A stretch of DNA of 64,000 nt from Rhodocyclaceae bacterium. GTDB lineage: Bacteria > Pseudomonadota > Gammaproteobacteria > Burkholderiales > Ga0077523. Location: positions 62,001 to 126,000 of the forward strand of contig JADCHQ010000003.1 in NCBI GenBank assembly GCA_020248405.1, in the 5' to 3' direction. Below are positions 33,927 through 43,564 of the stretch, piece after piece; position 1 is the stretch's first letter; each line of letters starts with the position of its first letter. Under the pieces are notes generated by a model. It did no database searches, had not been told where the DNA came from, and worked only from the letters and a program-made list of their open reading frames with translations. The position numbers were made by a program, and so were the translations under genes.

Positions 33927-35988
33927 GGGCGCGGCGCGCGGCGCGCCGGCGGGCGAATTCCACGGCCTCGCGCCAGCGCTCGCCGAGCGGTTGCGCAAGC
34001 TCGGGCTGCGCGGTCTGGACGATCTGGTGTTGCACCTGCCGCTGCGCTACGAGGACGAGACGCGCGTGTTCGCCATCGCCGAGGCGCCGCACGGCGAGTT
34101 CACCCAGGTGGAGGGAACGGTGGTGGACGCCGACGTCAAGTATCGCCCGCGCCGGCAACTGGTGGCGCGGGTGTGCGATGCCAGCGGCGAGCTGGTGGTG
34201 CGGCTCATCCACTTCTACCCGAACCAGCAGCGGCAACTGCTGCCGGGCGCGCCAGTGCGGCTGGCGGGCGAGATCCGGGCCGGGTTCTTCGGCGCCGAGA
34301 TGGTCCATCCGCGCATCCGCGCGGTGCGAGGCGGCGAGGCTTTGCCCGAACGGCTCACGCCGGTTTATCCCACCACGGCGGGTTTGTCCCAGGCGGCGCT
34401 GCGCCAGGCGGTGGCCAGGGCGCTCGCTACCTGCGATCTGTCCGACCCTCTGCCCCCGGCGCTGGTGAAGCGCCTCGGGCTGCCGTCCTGCGAGGCGGCC
34501 GTGCGGCTGCTGCACGACCCGCCGCCCGACGTGCGGCTCGACGCCCTGGAGCAGCGCACGCACCCGGCGTGGCAGCGGGTCAAGTTCGACGAGCTGCTCG
34601 CCCAGCAGCTGTCCATGCGCATGCACCGCCGCTCGCGCGATGCCGCCCGGGCCGAGCCGCTCGGCGACGGCGGCGTGCTGGCGCAGCGGCTGGCGGCGTC
34701 GCTGCCCTTCCGGCTCACCGAGGCCCAGCAGCGGGTGCTTGCCGAGATCCGTGCGGACCTCGCCCGCGCCCACCCCATGCAACGGCTGCTGCAGGGCGAC
34801 GTGGGCAGCGGCAAGACCATCGTGGCGGCGCTGGCGGCCGCCTGCGCGGTGCAGGACGGCTGGCAGGCGGCCGTGATGGCGCCCACCGAAATCCTGGCCG
34901 AGCAGCACTACGCCCGCTTCCGTGGCTGGTTCGAGCCGCTCGGGGTCGAGGTGGCGTGGTTGTCGGGCAGCCAGGGCGCCAAGGCGCGCCGCGAGGCGCT
35001 GGCGGCGGTGGAGCAGGGCCGGGCGGCCCTGGCCGTGGGCACCCACGCGCTGTTCCAGGAGTCGGTCAGCTTCTCCAGGCTCGCGCTGGCCATCGTGGAC
35101 GAGCAGCATCGCTTTGGCGTGCACCAGCGGCTGGCGCTGCGGCTCAAGGGCGCTGGCGGCGATGCGCTGCCGCACCAGCTCATGATGAGCGCCACGCCCA
35201 TCCCGCGCACGCTGGCCATGAGCTTCTACGCCGACCTGGACGTGTCGGTCATCGACGCGCTGCCGCCGGGGCGCAAGCCGGTGGTGACCAAGGTGGTGTC
35301 GGACGAGCGGCGCGAGGCGGTGCTGGCGCGGGTGCGCGAGGCCTGCGAGGCCGGCGGCCAGGCCTACTGGGTGTGTCCGCTCATCGAGGAGTCGGAGCAG
35401 CTGCAGCTCAAGACCGCCCTGGACACCCACGCCGTGCTGGCCGAGGCGTTGCCGGGGCTCGAAGTGGGCCTGGTGCACGGCCGCCTCTCTCCCGCCGAGA
35501 AGGCAGCCGTGATGGCGCAGTTCCAGGCCGGCCGTGTCCAGGTGCTGGTTGCCACCACGGTGATCGAGGTGGGCGTGGACGTGCCCAACGCCGCGCTGAT
35601 GGTGATCGAGCACGCCGAGCGCATGGGGCTGTCGCAGTTGCACCAGCTGCGCGGGCGGGTGGGCCGCGGCTCGGCCGAATCCGCCTGCGTGCTGCTCTAC
35701 CAGAAGCCGCTTGGCGCCACGGCACGGGAGCGGCTGCGGATCATTCACGAGAACAGCGACGGTTTCGAGATCGCCCGGGAAGACCTGCGCCTGCGCGGCC
35801 CCGGCGAGCTGCTGGGCGCGCGGCAGAGCGGCGTGCCGATGCTGCGCTTCGCCGATCTGGTGGCCGACGCGGCGCTGCTGGAAACGGCGCGCGACGCCGC
35901 CGCATGGCTTCTCGAACACCACGAGCCGGCCGCCCGTGCGCACGTGGAGCGCTGGCTCGGCGGGCGCGACGCGCTGCTTCGCGTGTGA
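33913..35988 (+). CDS. recG: ATP-dependent DNA helicase RecG
   Basis: 691 residues from a TTG inside the ridA end; similarity to RecG begins around residue 16. The N-terminal wedge domain includes 'LVLHLPLRYEDET'. Helicase motifs: Walker A GDVGSGKT, the DEQH box in VDEQHRFGV, SATPIPRTLAMS, and 'QLRGRVGRGSAESACVLLY'. It drives regression of stalled replication forks and processing of branched DNA. ridA-recG adjacency is common in proteobacteria. Confidence 0.95.
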   Translation: MPTAEGAARGAPAGEFHGLAPALAERLRKLGLRGLDDLVLHLPLRYEDETRVFAIAEAPHGEFTQVEGTVVDADVKYRPRRQLVARVCDASGELVVRLIHFYPNQQRQLLPGAPVRLAGEIRAGFFGAEMVHPRIRAVRGGEALPERLTPVYPTTAGLSQAALRQAVARALATCDLSDPLPPALVKRLGLPSCEAAVRLLHDPPPDVRLDALEQRTHPAWQRVKFDELLAQQLSMRMHRRSRDAARAEPLGDGGVLAQRLAASLPFRLTEAQQRVLAEIRADLARAHPMQRLLQGDVGSGKTIVAALAAACAVQDGWQAAVMAPTEILAEQHYARFRGWFEPLGVEVAWLSGSQGAKARREALAAVEQGRAALAVGTHALFQESVSFSRLALAIVDEQHRFGVHQRLALRLKGAGGDALPHQLMMSATPIPRTLAMSFYADLDVSVIDALPPGRKPVVTKVVSDERREAVLARVREACEAGGQAYWVCPLIEESEQLQLKTALDTHAVLAEALPGLEVGLVHGRLSPAEKAAVMAQFQAGRVQVLVATTVIEVGVDVPNAALMVIEHAERMGLSQLHQLRGRVGRGSAESACVLLYQKPLGATARERLRIIHENSDGFEIAREDLRLRGPGELLGARQSGVPMLRFADLVADAALLETARDAAAWLLEHHEPAARAHVERWLGGRDALLRV

Positions 35989-36078
35989 CGCGCGGGCCGC
36001 CTGCGGCGCTGCGTGAGCAAGGGGCGGGCGCGCCGGCGGCTGCGATATGATCGATCGCATCGTGACGCGTCCCCGCGC

Positions 36079-37541
36079 ATGAGCGCCGCAACCCTTTCGC
36101 CGCTTGCCGTGTCCTTGCCGTGGTGGCCTACTGGATCATCCTCGGCATGGTCGGCGTGTGGCTTGGCCGCGAGCGCGACGCCGTGCGCGCGCTCTATCCG
36201 GCCGGGCGCGCTGCTGCTGGCGTGGTGCGGCTGGCTGTGCCTGGGCGCCCCGCCCCAGACGCTGGGGTTGCCGCTGGGCCTTCCCGATCTGCCCTTTCAC
36301 CTGCGCGCCGATGCGCTGTCCGGGTTCTTCCTGCTGCTGCTCGGGCTGGCCGCCGCCGGCGTGCTGGCCTATTCCACCGGCTATTTCCGCGGCGGCGCCG
36401 ATTCCTAGCCGGGCCTCACCTGCCTGTAGCTGCACCTGTTCCTGGCGGCCATGGCGCTGGTGCTGGTGGCAGACGATGCTTACCTCTTCATGGTGGCCTG
36501 GGAGTCCATGGCGCTCGCCTCCTACTTCCTGGTGGTGACCGACCACAAGGTGGCGGAGATCCGTGGCGCCGGTTTCCTCTACCTGCTGCAGGCCCACGTG
36601 GGCGCGGGGGCCATCCTGCTTGCCTTCGGCGCGTTGCAGGCCGGGGCGGGCCAATACACCTTCGAGGCCATGCGCGGGGCGGCGCGCGGACCCGGCGGGG
36701 CGGGGCTGGCCTTCATGCAGGCGTTGCTGGGCTTCGGCGCCAAGGCGGGCTTCCTGCCGCTGCACGCGTGGTTGCCCGAGGCGCACCCCGCGGCGCCCTC
36801 GCCGGTTTCGGCGCTCATGAGCGGCGTGATGCTCAAGACCGCCGTGTACGGTCTGCTGCGGGTGGGCTTAGACCTGGCTGGCGAGCCGGCGGCGTGGTGT
36901 TCCTGGGCCGCCCGCGAGAGCCAGGCCTGGTGCAGGCGCGCGATGCCGGACCCTGGGAACGCTGGTCCCTGGCGGCGCTGGCCGCGGCGTGCGTCCTGCT
37001 GGGACTGCTTCCGGTGCCGGTGCTGCGCGCCCTCGAGCCCGTGGCCGCGCTGCTGGTGGGCGAGGGCATCGGCGCGCCCCTGGAGGGCGGCTGGCTGTTC
37101 CTCGCGCCGGTATCGGCGCAGCGGGCGAGCTACTCGCCGCTGCTGTTCCTGGCGGTGATCGCCGCCGCCATCGCTGGGGCCTGGCTGCTGGTGCGCCACG
37201 CGTGGCGCGGGTGCACCCGTCTGGCCGATCCGTGGGACTGCGGCTTCCCGGCCCAGACCGCGCGCATGCAGGACAGCGCCGAGGGCTTTGGCCAGCCCGT
37301 CAAGCAGATCTTCGAGCCCTTCTTCCGCATCGAGCGGGAGGTGCCCGACCCCTTCGACGAGGCGCCGCGCTATGCGGCTCGCACCAGCGACCGGCTGTGG
37401 CACTGGCTGTACCTGCCGGTGGCCGCGGCCGTGGCCCGGCTGTCCTCCCTGCTTGCGCCGCTGCAGCACGGGCGCATGCACCTGTACTTGGTTTACAGCT
37501 TCGCCACGCTGCTGTTCCTGCTGCTGGTGATCCGTGCCTGA
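36079..37541 (+). pseudogene. hyfB: hyfB-like antiporter subunit of a hydrogenase-4/Ehr-type complex, broken
   Basis: Reconstructed from frame pieces. The ATG frame from 36079 slips after about 12 codons (one base missing near 36112-36117) and returns near 36201-36206 (one extra G), so about 30 residues read in the wrong frame. It then meets in-frame TAG codons at 36406-36408 and 36427-36429; the second sits where TCL-Q-LHLF is expected, so CAG to TAG is likely. Coding continues (FMVAWESMALASYFLV, LPLHAWLPEAHPAAPSPVSALMSG) to about 36893. There it jumps to another frame at the junction text GGCGTGGTG and resumes with FLGRPREPG through the C-terminus. The total, about 487 codons, is roughly 180 short of E. 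coli HyfB, so the central antiporter helices are missing. Flanking hyfE-F-G-I are intact. Confidence 0.8.
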
Positions 37542-38490
37542 GACGGGCTTCGCGGCGTCGCAACTGCTCGAGACGCTGCTGCCGGTGGCGTCCGCGCCGC
37601 TGCTGGCGGGCTGGGTGGCCCAGTGCCGCGCCTGGCTCGGCAACCGCAGCTGACCCGGGCTGCTGCAGCCCTGGCGGGTGCTCCTCAAGCTCTTCGCGAA
37701 GGAGTCGGTGGTGGCGCGCGATGCGTCGTTCCTGTTGCGCTTCGCGCCCTACTGTGTGTTCGGCTGCATGGTGCTGGCGGCGAGCATCGTTCCCATGGTG
37801 GCCACGGGGCTGCCGTTTGCGCCCGCCGCCGACGTGATCGCCCTGGTGGGGCTGCTGGCCACCGCTCGGGTCTTCATGGCGCTGGCGGCCATGGACGCGG
37901 GCACGGCCTTCGGCTCCATGGGCGCGCGCCGCGAGATGCTGGTGGCCGGCCTGGCCGAGCCGGCGCTGCTCATGGTGTTCTTCATGCCCTCGCTGATCGT
38001 GGGCTCCACCTCGCTCACCACCATCGTCGAGACGCTCGCCTACCAGCCCTTCGCCCTGCACCCCAGCCTCGCCTTCGCCGCGGTGGCCTTCGTCATGGTG
38101 CTGCTGGCGGAGAACGCGCGCATTCCCGTGGACAACCCCGCCACCCACCTGGAACTCACCATGATCCACGAGGCCATGCTGCTCGAGTACTCCGGGCGCT
38201 ACCTGGCCTTGATGGAATGGGCCCACGCCCTCAAGCTGATGGTCTACGCCGGCATCGGCATCGCGCTGTTCGCGCCCTGGGGCGTATCGCCCGCGGGCCG
38301 CTGGGACCTGGTGCCCGCAGCGCTGGCCGCGCTGGCCGCCAAACTTTTCATCGGCGGTCTCGCCCTGGCCATTCTCGAAACCGTATCGGCCAAGATGCGC
38401 ATCTTCCGGGCACCCGAGTTCCTGGGCATGGCCTTCCTGCTGGCGGTGCTGGGCATGCTCATCCTGCTGCTGCAGGGGCCGCCGCGGTGA
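37534..38490 (+). pseudogene. hyfC: hyfC-like (NuoH-like) membrane subunit with in-frame TGA
   Basis: A GTG at 37534, overlapping the hyfB stop, opens a frame of 318 codons, the normal HyfC length. It is interrupted once by TGA at 37651-37653: WLGNRS-stop-PGLLQPWRVLLKLF. The family normally has Gly, Ala or another residue there. Downstream text is well conserved: 'LLAENARIPVDNPATHLELTMIHEAMLLEYSGR', the quinone-proximal region shared with NuoH. A restart at the GTG at 37678 would drop the first membrane helix. Either a nonsense mutation or a base-call error; with the hyfB lesions next door, decay is the simpler reading. Confidence 0.75.
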
Positions 38491-39146
38491 GCCTCGCCGC
38501 CCAGCTGATCGACCTGCTCGCGGCGTTGCTGCTGCTGATGGCCTTCGCCATGCTCGCCCAGCGCCGGCTCATGGCGCTGATCGGCCTGTTCGCGTTCCAG
38601 GGCGCGCTGTTGGCCGCCAGCACGGCGGTGGTGGCGTGGAGCACGGGTCAGGCCCACCTCTGGTGGTCGGCGGGGCTCACGGCGCTGCTCAAGGCCGTGG
38701 TGCTGCCACTGGTGCTGCGCAGGCTCGCCGTGCGCCTCGCGGTGGCCCGGGACGTGGAGCCCCTGGTCAACGTGCCCACCACCCTGCTGGTGGGGATCGC
38801 GCTGGTGGTGGTGGCCTTCGATCTCGCCCTGCCCATGGCGGAACTCGCCGGCACCATCACCCGAGGCACGCTGGGCATCGCCATGGCCTGCGTGCTGCTT
38901 TCGCTGCTCATGATGATCACGCGCCGGCGGGCCATCGCCCAGGTGATCGGTTTCCTCTCGCTGGAGAACGGGCTGTTCTTCGCCGCCACCGGCGCCACCT
39001 ACGGCATGCCCATGGTGGTGGAGCTGGGCATCGCCCTGGACGTGCTGGTGGGGGTGCTGGTGTTCGGCATCTTCTTCTTCCGCATCCGCGAGACCTTCGA
39101 CAGCCTGGACGTGGAGCACCTGGAAAAACTCGGGGACCGCGGATGA
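38487..39146 (+). CDS. hyfE: HyfE-like membrane subunit (hydrogenase-4/Ehr complex)
   Basis: 219 residues from a GTG overlapping the hyfC stop by 4 bases. Six or seven hydrophobic segments. The typical 'LSLENGLFFAATGATYGMPMVVELGIALDVLVG' and the C-terminal 'FFFRIRETFDSLDVEHLEKL' match HyfE. The first half is NuoJ-like and the second NuoK-like in fold, part of the proton-translocating arm. The frame is intact, unlike hyfB and hyfC. Stop overlaps the hyfF start. Confidence 0.88.
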   Translation: MSLAAQLIDLLAALLLLMAFAMLAQRRLMALIGLFAFQGALLAASTAVVAWSTGQAHLWWSAGLTALLKAVVLPLVLRRLAVRLAVARDVEPLVNVPTTLLVGIALVVVAFDLALPMAELAGTITRGTLGIAMACVLLSLLMMITRRRAIAQVIGFLSLENGLFFAATGATYGMPMVVELGIALDVLVGVLVFGIFFFRIRETFDSLDVEHLEKLGDRG

Positions 39147-40591
39147 GCCTGCTGCTGCTGCTGGTGCTGCCCCTCGCCGGCGCCGCGCTGCTGGCGCTGC
39201 GGGGCGAGCGCCCCGAGGCCGCCGCAGTGAACGCGATCTTCGCCGGTGCCGGCCTGGCGTGCGCCGCCGGCCTCGCCCTGAAGGTGGTGGCCGGCGGCCC
39301 GCTGGTGGCCTTCGGCGAGCAGTTCCACCTGGACGCCTTCAACGTCTTCCTCGTGGTGCTGACGGCATTCGTGGGTTTCACCACGGCTCTGTTCAGCCGG
39401 CCCTACATGCGCACCGAGGCCGACCGGGAGCGCATCGGCGCCCGCGGGCTGCGCCTCTACCACGCCATGTACCAGCTGTTCCTCTTCACCATGCAGCTCG
39501 CGCTCACCACCAACAACCTGGGCATCCTGTGGGTGGCCATGGAGGGCGCCACGCTGGCCACGGTGCTGCTGGTGTCGTTGTACCGTACGCCCGCCAGCCT
39601 CGAAGCGGCCTGGAAGTACTTCCTGCTGTGCGGCGTGGGCATCGCCCAGGCGCTGTTCGGCACCATCCTGCTCTACCTGGCGGCCGAGAAGGCGCTGGGC
39701 GCCGGGGGCACGGCGCTGCTGTGGACCCACCTGGCGGCGGTGAAGTCGGGCCTCGAGCCCGGCGTGCTCGCAATCGCCTTCGTGTTCCTGCTCACGGGCT
39801 ACGGCACCAAGGTCGGGCTGGTGCCGCTGCACAACTGGCTCCCCGATGCCCACGCCGAGGGGCCCACGCCCATCTCCGCGGTGCTCTCCGGCCTGCTGCT
39901 CAACGTGGCCCTCTACGCCGTGGTGCGCGGCAAGGTGCTGGTGGACGGTGCCCTGGGAACGCCGCTGGCGGGACGCCTGATGATGGGCTTCGGCCTGCTC
40001 ACGGTGGTGGTGGCCGCGCTGTTCCTGGTGCGGCAAAGGGACGTGAAGCGGCTGTTCGCCTGGTCGTCCATCGAGCACATGGGACTCATCACCTTCGCCT
40101 TCGGCATGGGCGGGGCGGTGGCGAGCTTCGCCGCGCTGCTGCACATGACCGTGCACTCGCTCACCAAGTCAGCGATCTTCTTCGCCGCGGGGCACGCGGC
40201 CCAAAAAGCAGGCACCCAAGCCATGGACGGCATCCGCGGCCTGGTCTCGCGCAGCCCGGCGGTGGGATGGGGCCTGTTGCTGGGCACCCTTGCGATCCTG
40301 GGCGTGCCGCCCTTCGGCGTGTTCACCGCCGAGTTCATGATCCTCACCACCGCCATGGGGCGCCAGCCGTGGGCCGCGCCCGTGCTGCTGCTGGCCCTGG
40401 GCGTGGCCTTCGCGGCAGTGTTCGGGCGCGTGCAGGCCATGGTGTTCGGCGAGCCCACCGGCGAGCCGCTGAAGCACCGTCCGCTTACCGCGCCCGTGTT
40501 CGTGCACCTGGCCATCGTGCTGCTGCTGGGTCTGTGGATTCCGCCCTGGATCGCCGCCTGGTATCGCCAGGCGGCGTCCATGCTCGGATGA
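39143..40591 (+). CDS. hyfF: HyfF-like antiporter subunit (hydrogenase-4/Ehr complex)
   Basis: 482 residues. About 13-14 hydrophobic segments of the Proton_antipo_M (NuoL/M/N, MrpA/D) family. The conserved signature runs 'TGYGTKVGLVPLHNWLPDAHAEGPTPISAVLSG', with the functional Lys and His in 'FAWSSIEHMGLITFAFG' and 'LTKSAIFFAAGH'. Intact. It may be the only complete antiporter-type subunit left in this complex, because hyfB is broken. Overlaps both hyfE and hyfG by 4 bases. Confidence 0.92.
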   Translation: MSLLLLLVLPLAGAALLALRGERPEAAAVNAIFAGAGLACAAGLALKVVAGGPLVAFGEQFHLDAFNVFLVVLTAFVGFTTALFSRPYMRTEADRERIGARGLRLYHAMYQLFLFTMQLALTTNNLGILWVAMEGATLATVLLVSLYRTPASLEAAWKYFLLCGVGIAQALFGTILLYLAAEKALGAGGTALLWTHLAAVKSGLEPGVLAIAFVFLLTGYGTKVGLVPLHNWLPDAHAEGPTPISAVLSGLLLNVALYAVVRGKVLVDGALGTPLAGRLMMGFGLLTVVVAALFLVRQRDVKRLFAWSSIEHMGLITFAFGMGGAVASFAALLHMTVHSLTKSAIFFAAGHAAQKAGTQAMDGIRGLVSRSPAVGWGLLLGTLAILGVPPFGVFTAEFMILTTAMGRQPWAAPVLLLALGVAFAAVFGRVQAMVFGEPTGEPLKHRPLTAPVFVHLAIVLLLGLWIPPWIAAWYRQAASMLG

Positions 40592-42108
40592 ACGCGCTGC
40601 CCGGGGCCATACCGGCGCGGCTGGCCGAGGTGGACGCCGCCGGCTGGCGCGCCACAGGCGCGGCGGTGCGCGCCCGCGGCGGCCGGCTGCTGTCCCTGTG
40701 GGCGGCCGACAGGCGCGACCTGGGCGAGGGACACGTGGCGTTTGCGGCGTTCGCCGGGGCGGAAGGGCTGCTGCTCCTGCGCCTGCCCCTGGCGAACCGG
40801 GATGCCCCCTCGGCGCCCGATCTCTCCGACCTCTTCCTGCCCGCGGTGCGGCTGCAGCGCGCCTGCACGGATCTGTCGGGCGTGGCGTTCGAGGTCGCAC
40901 GCGATCCCCGGCCGTGGCTGCGCCATGGCGCCTGGCCCGCCGGCGTGCATCCGCTGCGCCGCGACTTCGTGGCACGCCAGAGCTTTGCGCCCGTGCCCGA
41001 CGACTATCCGTTCGTGAGCGTGGCTGGAGAGGGCGTTCACGAAATCCCCGTGGGCCCCGTGCACGCCGGCATCATCGAGCCAGGCCACTTCCGCTTCTCG
41101 GTGCTGGGCGAGCGGGTGCTGCGCCTGGAGGAGCGGCTGGGCTATAAGCACAAGGGCATCGAGAAACGCTTCGAGACCCTGGCGGCGGCCGAAGCGCACC
41201 GCCTGGCGGGCCGGGTGAGCGGCGATTCCACGGTGGCTGTTGCCTGGGCCTACGCCATGGCGCTGGAGGCCGCCTGGGGCGTGCAGCTACCGGCGCGGGC
41301 GCTGTGGCTGCGCGCCCTGCTGCTGGAGCGCGAACGCATCGCCAACCACCTTGGCGATCTGGGAATGTTGGGCAACGACGCCGGGCTTGCCTTCGGGCTG
41401 GCGCAATTCGGCCGCCTGAAGGAGTGCTGGCTGCAGGATAACGCCCGCCTGTGGTGTCATCGCTACTTGATGGATGCCATTGTGCCGGGCGGTGTGGGCG
41501 TGGACCTGGCCACGGAGCAGCATGCCGATCTGCACGAGGCCGTGACCGAACTGGAGGCCGAGGTGCTGGAGTTGCGTGCCGTCTACGACGAACACGCCGG
41601 CCTTCAGGACCGCTTCCGGGGTTGCGGACAGCTGAGCCCGGACCTGGCGCTGCGCCTGGGGCTCACGGGCATTGCGGCGCGCGCCAGCGGCCAGGCGCGC
41701 GACCTGCGCGTGGATTTTCCCGTGCTGCCCTGGGATGTACTGGGCGTGCGCGCCTGCACCCAGACGGGCGGCGACGTGGCCGCGCGGGTGGCGCTGCGCT
41801 TCGACGAGATCGCCGAGTCGCTGCGGCTGCTGCGCGCCGTGCTGGACGACCTGCCCGAAGGCGACTGCCGCGTGCCGCTGCCGGCGCCGCGAGCGGGCCT
41901 GGGCTTGGGCTGGGTGGAGGGCTGGCGCGGCGAGGTGCTGGTGGCGCTGGAGACCGGCGCGGACTGCCGGGTGCGCCGCTGCCATCCCCACGATCCGTCG
42001 TGGCAGAACTGGCCGGCCCTGGAGCACGCCGTGATTGGCAACATCGTCCCCGACTTCCCGCTCATCAACAAGTCGTTCAACCTGAGCTACGCTGGCGTGG
42101 ATCTCTGA
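40588..42108 (+). CDS. hyfG: HyfG/HycE-like large subunit lacking Ni-Fe ligands (Ehr type)
   Basis: 506 residues. An N-terminal NuoC-like domain (about 1-150) is fused to a NuoD/Ni-Fe large-subunit domain. In true HycE/HyfG the Ni-Fe site uses two CxxC pairs (RxCGxC and DPCxxC). Here the first reads GRVSGDSTVAV (both Cys replaced by Ser) and the C-terminal one reads KSFNLSYAGVDL (Cys replaced by Ser and Gly). All four ligands are gone, so the subunit cannot be a hydrogenase. This is the hallmark of 'energy-converting hydrogenase-related' (Ehr) complexes, whose electron partner is unknown. The rest of the fold is well conserved ('YKHKGIEKRFE', 'NWPALEHAVIGN'). Confidence 0.88.
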   Translation: MNALPGAIPARLAEVDAAGWRATGAAVRARGGRLLSLWAADRRDLGEGHVAFAAFAGAEGLLLLRLPLANRDAPSAPDLSDLFLPAVRLQRACTDLSGVAFEVARDPRPWLRHGAWPAGVHPLRRDFVARQSFAPVPDDYPFVSVAGEGVHEIPVGPVHAGIIEPGHFRFSVLGERVLRLEERLGYKHKGIEKRFETLAAAEAHRLAGRVSGDSTVAVAWAYAMALEAAWGVQLPARALWLRALLLERERIANHLGDLGMLGNDAGLAFGLAQFGRLKECWLQDNARLWCHRYLMDAIVPGGVGVDLATEQHADLHEAVTELEAEVLELRAVYDEHAGLQDRFRGCGQLSPDLALRLGLTGIAARASGQARDLRVDFPVLPWDVLGVRACTQTGGDVAARVALRFDEIAESLRLLRAVLDDLPEGDCRVPLPAPRAGLGLGWVEGWRGEVLVALETGADCRVRRCHPHDPSWQNWPALEHAVIGNIVPDFPLINKSFNLSYAGVDL

Positions 42109-42118
42109 GAGCCCTTCC

Positions 42119-42628
42119 GTGTACCGACTCCTGCGCCAGATCGCCTGCACCGGCATCGTCACCGAGCCGCCGCCCGAACCCGACGAGGCCTTGCGCGAGG
42201 TGCGGCAGCGGCTGACGGCGGCGGTGCTGCGCGGCTTCCGCGGGGCGCTGGTGATCCGCCACGTGGACGCCGGCTCGTGCAACGGTTGCGAGCTGGAGAT
42301 CCATGCCGCCAACAACCCGGTGCACAACCTCGAACAGCTCGGCATCCGCATGGCGGCCAGCCCGCGTCACGCCGACCTGCTGCTGGTGACCGGACCCGTG
42401 TCGCGCCACATGGAGACGGCGCTCAGGCGCACCTACGACGCGGTTCCCGATCCCAAGCTGGTGGTGGCGCTGGGCGACTGCGGCTGCACCGGGGGGATCT
42501 TCGGCGAGGGCTACGCGAGCTGCGGCAGGGTGTCCAGCGTGATCCCGGTAGACGTGGCCGTGCCCGGGTGTCCGCCCACGCCGGTGGCGATCCTGCAAGG
42601 GATCCTCACCGCCATTGCGGCGCGTTGA
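42119..42628 (+). CDS. hyfI: HyfI-like (NuoB-like) small Fe-S subunit
   Basis: 169 residues from a GTG at 42119, 10 bases after hyfG. Cysteines of the proximal [4Fe-4S] cluster are retained: Cys54 and Cys57 in SCNGCELE, Cys121 in GDCGCTGG, and Cys151 in PGCPPTP. So an electron-carrying cluster faces a large subunit that has no Ni-Fe site, as in complex I where the electron acceptor is quinone. No ferredoxin subunit (HyfH) or formate dehydrogenase gene follows; ubiA begins next. A GCG-rich end overlaps a possible earlier ubiA start. Confidence 0.9.
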   Translation: MYRLLRQIACTGIVTEPPPEPDEALREVRQRLTAAVLRGFRGALVIRHVDAGSCNGCELEIHAANNPVHNLEQLGIRMAASPRHADLLLVTGPVSRHMETALRRTYDAVPDPKLVVALGDCGCTGGIFGEGYASCGRVSSVIPVDVAVPGCPPTPVAILQGILTAIAAR

Positions 42629-42641
42629 GGCGCCCGGGCCT

Positions 42642-43523
42642 GTGGATCCCGGCGCGCCCGCCGCAGGTCTGCGCGAGCGCCTCGCGCTCTACGCGCGGCT
42701 GGTGCGCCTGGACAGGCCCATCGGCATCCTGCTCCTGCTGTGGCCCACGCTCTGGGCGCTGTGGCTGGCGGGCCACGGGCGGCCCGATGCGCTGGTGGTG
42801 GCCATCTTCGTGGCCGGCACGGTGCTGATGCGCTCGGCTGGCTGCGCCATCAACGACTACGCGGACCGCGACTTCGACCCCCATGTGGAGCGCACCCGCA
42901 CGCGACCGCTCGCCGCCCGCCAGGTGAGCCCGCGCGAGGCGCTGGCGGTGGCGGCCGTGCTGGCCCTGGCGGCCTTCGTCCTGATCCTGCCCCTCGACCC
43001 GCTGGTGCTGAAGCTGTCCGTGGTGGCCGCCTTCCTGGCGGGCTCCTACCCCTTCACCAAGCGCTTCTTCGCCATTCCACAGGCCTACCTGGGCATTGCC
43101 TTCGGCTTCGGCATCCCCATGGCGTACGCCGCGCTGCAGGGCCGGGTGCCCCAGGAAGCGTGGCTCATGCTCGCCGCCAACGTGCTGTGGACCATTGCCT
43201 ACGACACCGAGTACGCCATGGTGGACCGCGACGATGACCTCAGGCTAGGCCTGCGCACCAGCGCCATCCTGTTCGGGCGCGGGGACGTAGCGGCGGTGAT
43301 GCTCTGCCACGCGGGTTTCCTGGCGCTGATGGCGGTGACGGGTCACCTCCATGGGGCGGGCTGGCCTTACCATGCGGGCCTGGTGGCGGCGGGGCTGCTG
43401 TGCGTGCGCCAGTACGGCATGATCCACCAACGTAGCCGGGAAGGCTGCTTCCACGCCTTCCTCGACAACAACAGGGTGGGCGGCGCCGTTTTCCTCGGCG
43501 TGCTGGCCGACGCGCTCATGTAG
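42642..43523 (+). CDS. ubiA: 4-hydroxybenzoate polyprenyltransferase
   Basis: 293 residues from the GTG at 42642, 13 bases after hyfI; a TTG at 42615 inside hyfI is an alternative. About eight membrane helices. The two Asp-rich, Mg2+-diphosphate binding motifs are present: [19 protein letters not shown], and [12 protein letters not shown] in the second half. It prenylates 4-hydroxybenzoate in ubiquinone synthesis. ubiD lies 0.8 kb downstream with one SDR gene between them. Confidence 0.95.
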   Translation: MDPGAPAAGLRERLALYARLVRLDRPIGILLLLWPTLWALWLAGHGRPDALVVAIFVAGTVLMRSAGCAINDYADRDFDPHVERTRTRPLAARQVSPREALAVAAVLALAAFVLILPLDPLVLKLSVVAAFLAGSYPFTKRFFAIPQAYLGIAFGFGIPMAYAALQGRVPQEAWLMLAANVLWTIAYDTEYAMVDRDDDLRLGLRTSAILFGRGDVAAVMLCHAGFLALMAVTGHLHGAGWPYHAGLVAAGLLCVRQYGMIHQRSREGCFHAFLDNNRVGGAVFLGVLADALM

Positions 43524-43564
43524 CGCGGGCCGGCGCCTTGCGCCACCCCGGAAAGGACTCTTGC

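Noticed and set aside
33817..36060. 747-codon minus-strand frame opposite recG
   Set aside because: Same reason: composition is that of an antisense GC-rich frame, and recG is unambiguous on the plus strand.
36406..37653. Recoding (pyrrolysine at TAG or selenocysteine at TGA) as explanation of the stops in hyfB and hyfC
   Set aside because: Stops of two kinds in two genes, together with frameshifts and a deletion in the same 1.6 kb, point to decay or sequence error; no family member has these residues at those positions.
40588..42108. Functional [NiFe] hydrogenase large subunit
   Set aside because: All four Ni-Fe cysteine ligands are substituted, so a hydrogenase annotation would be misleading.
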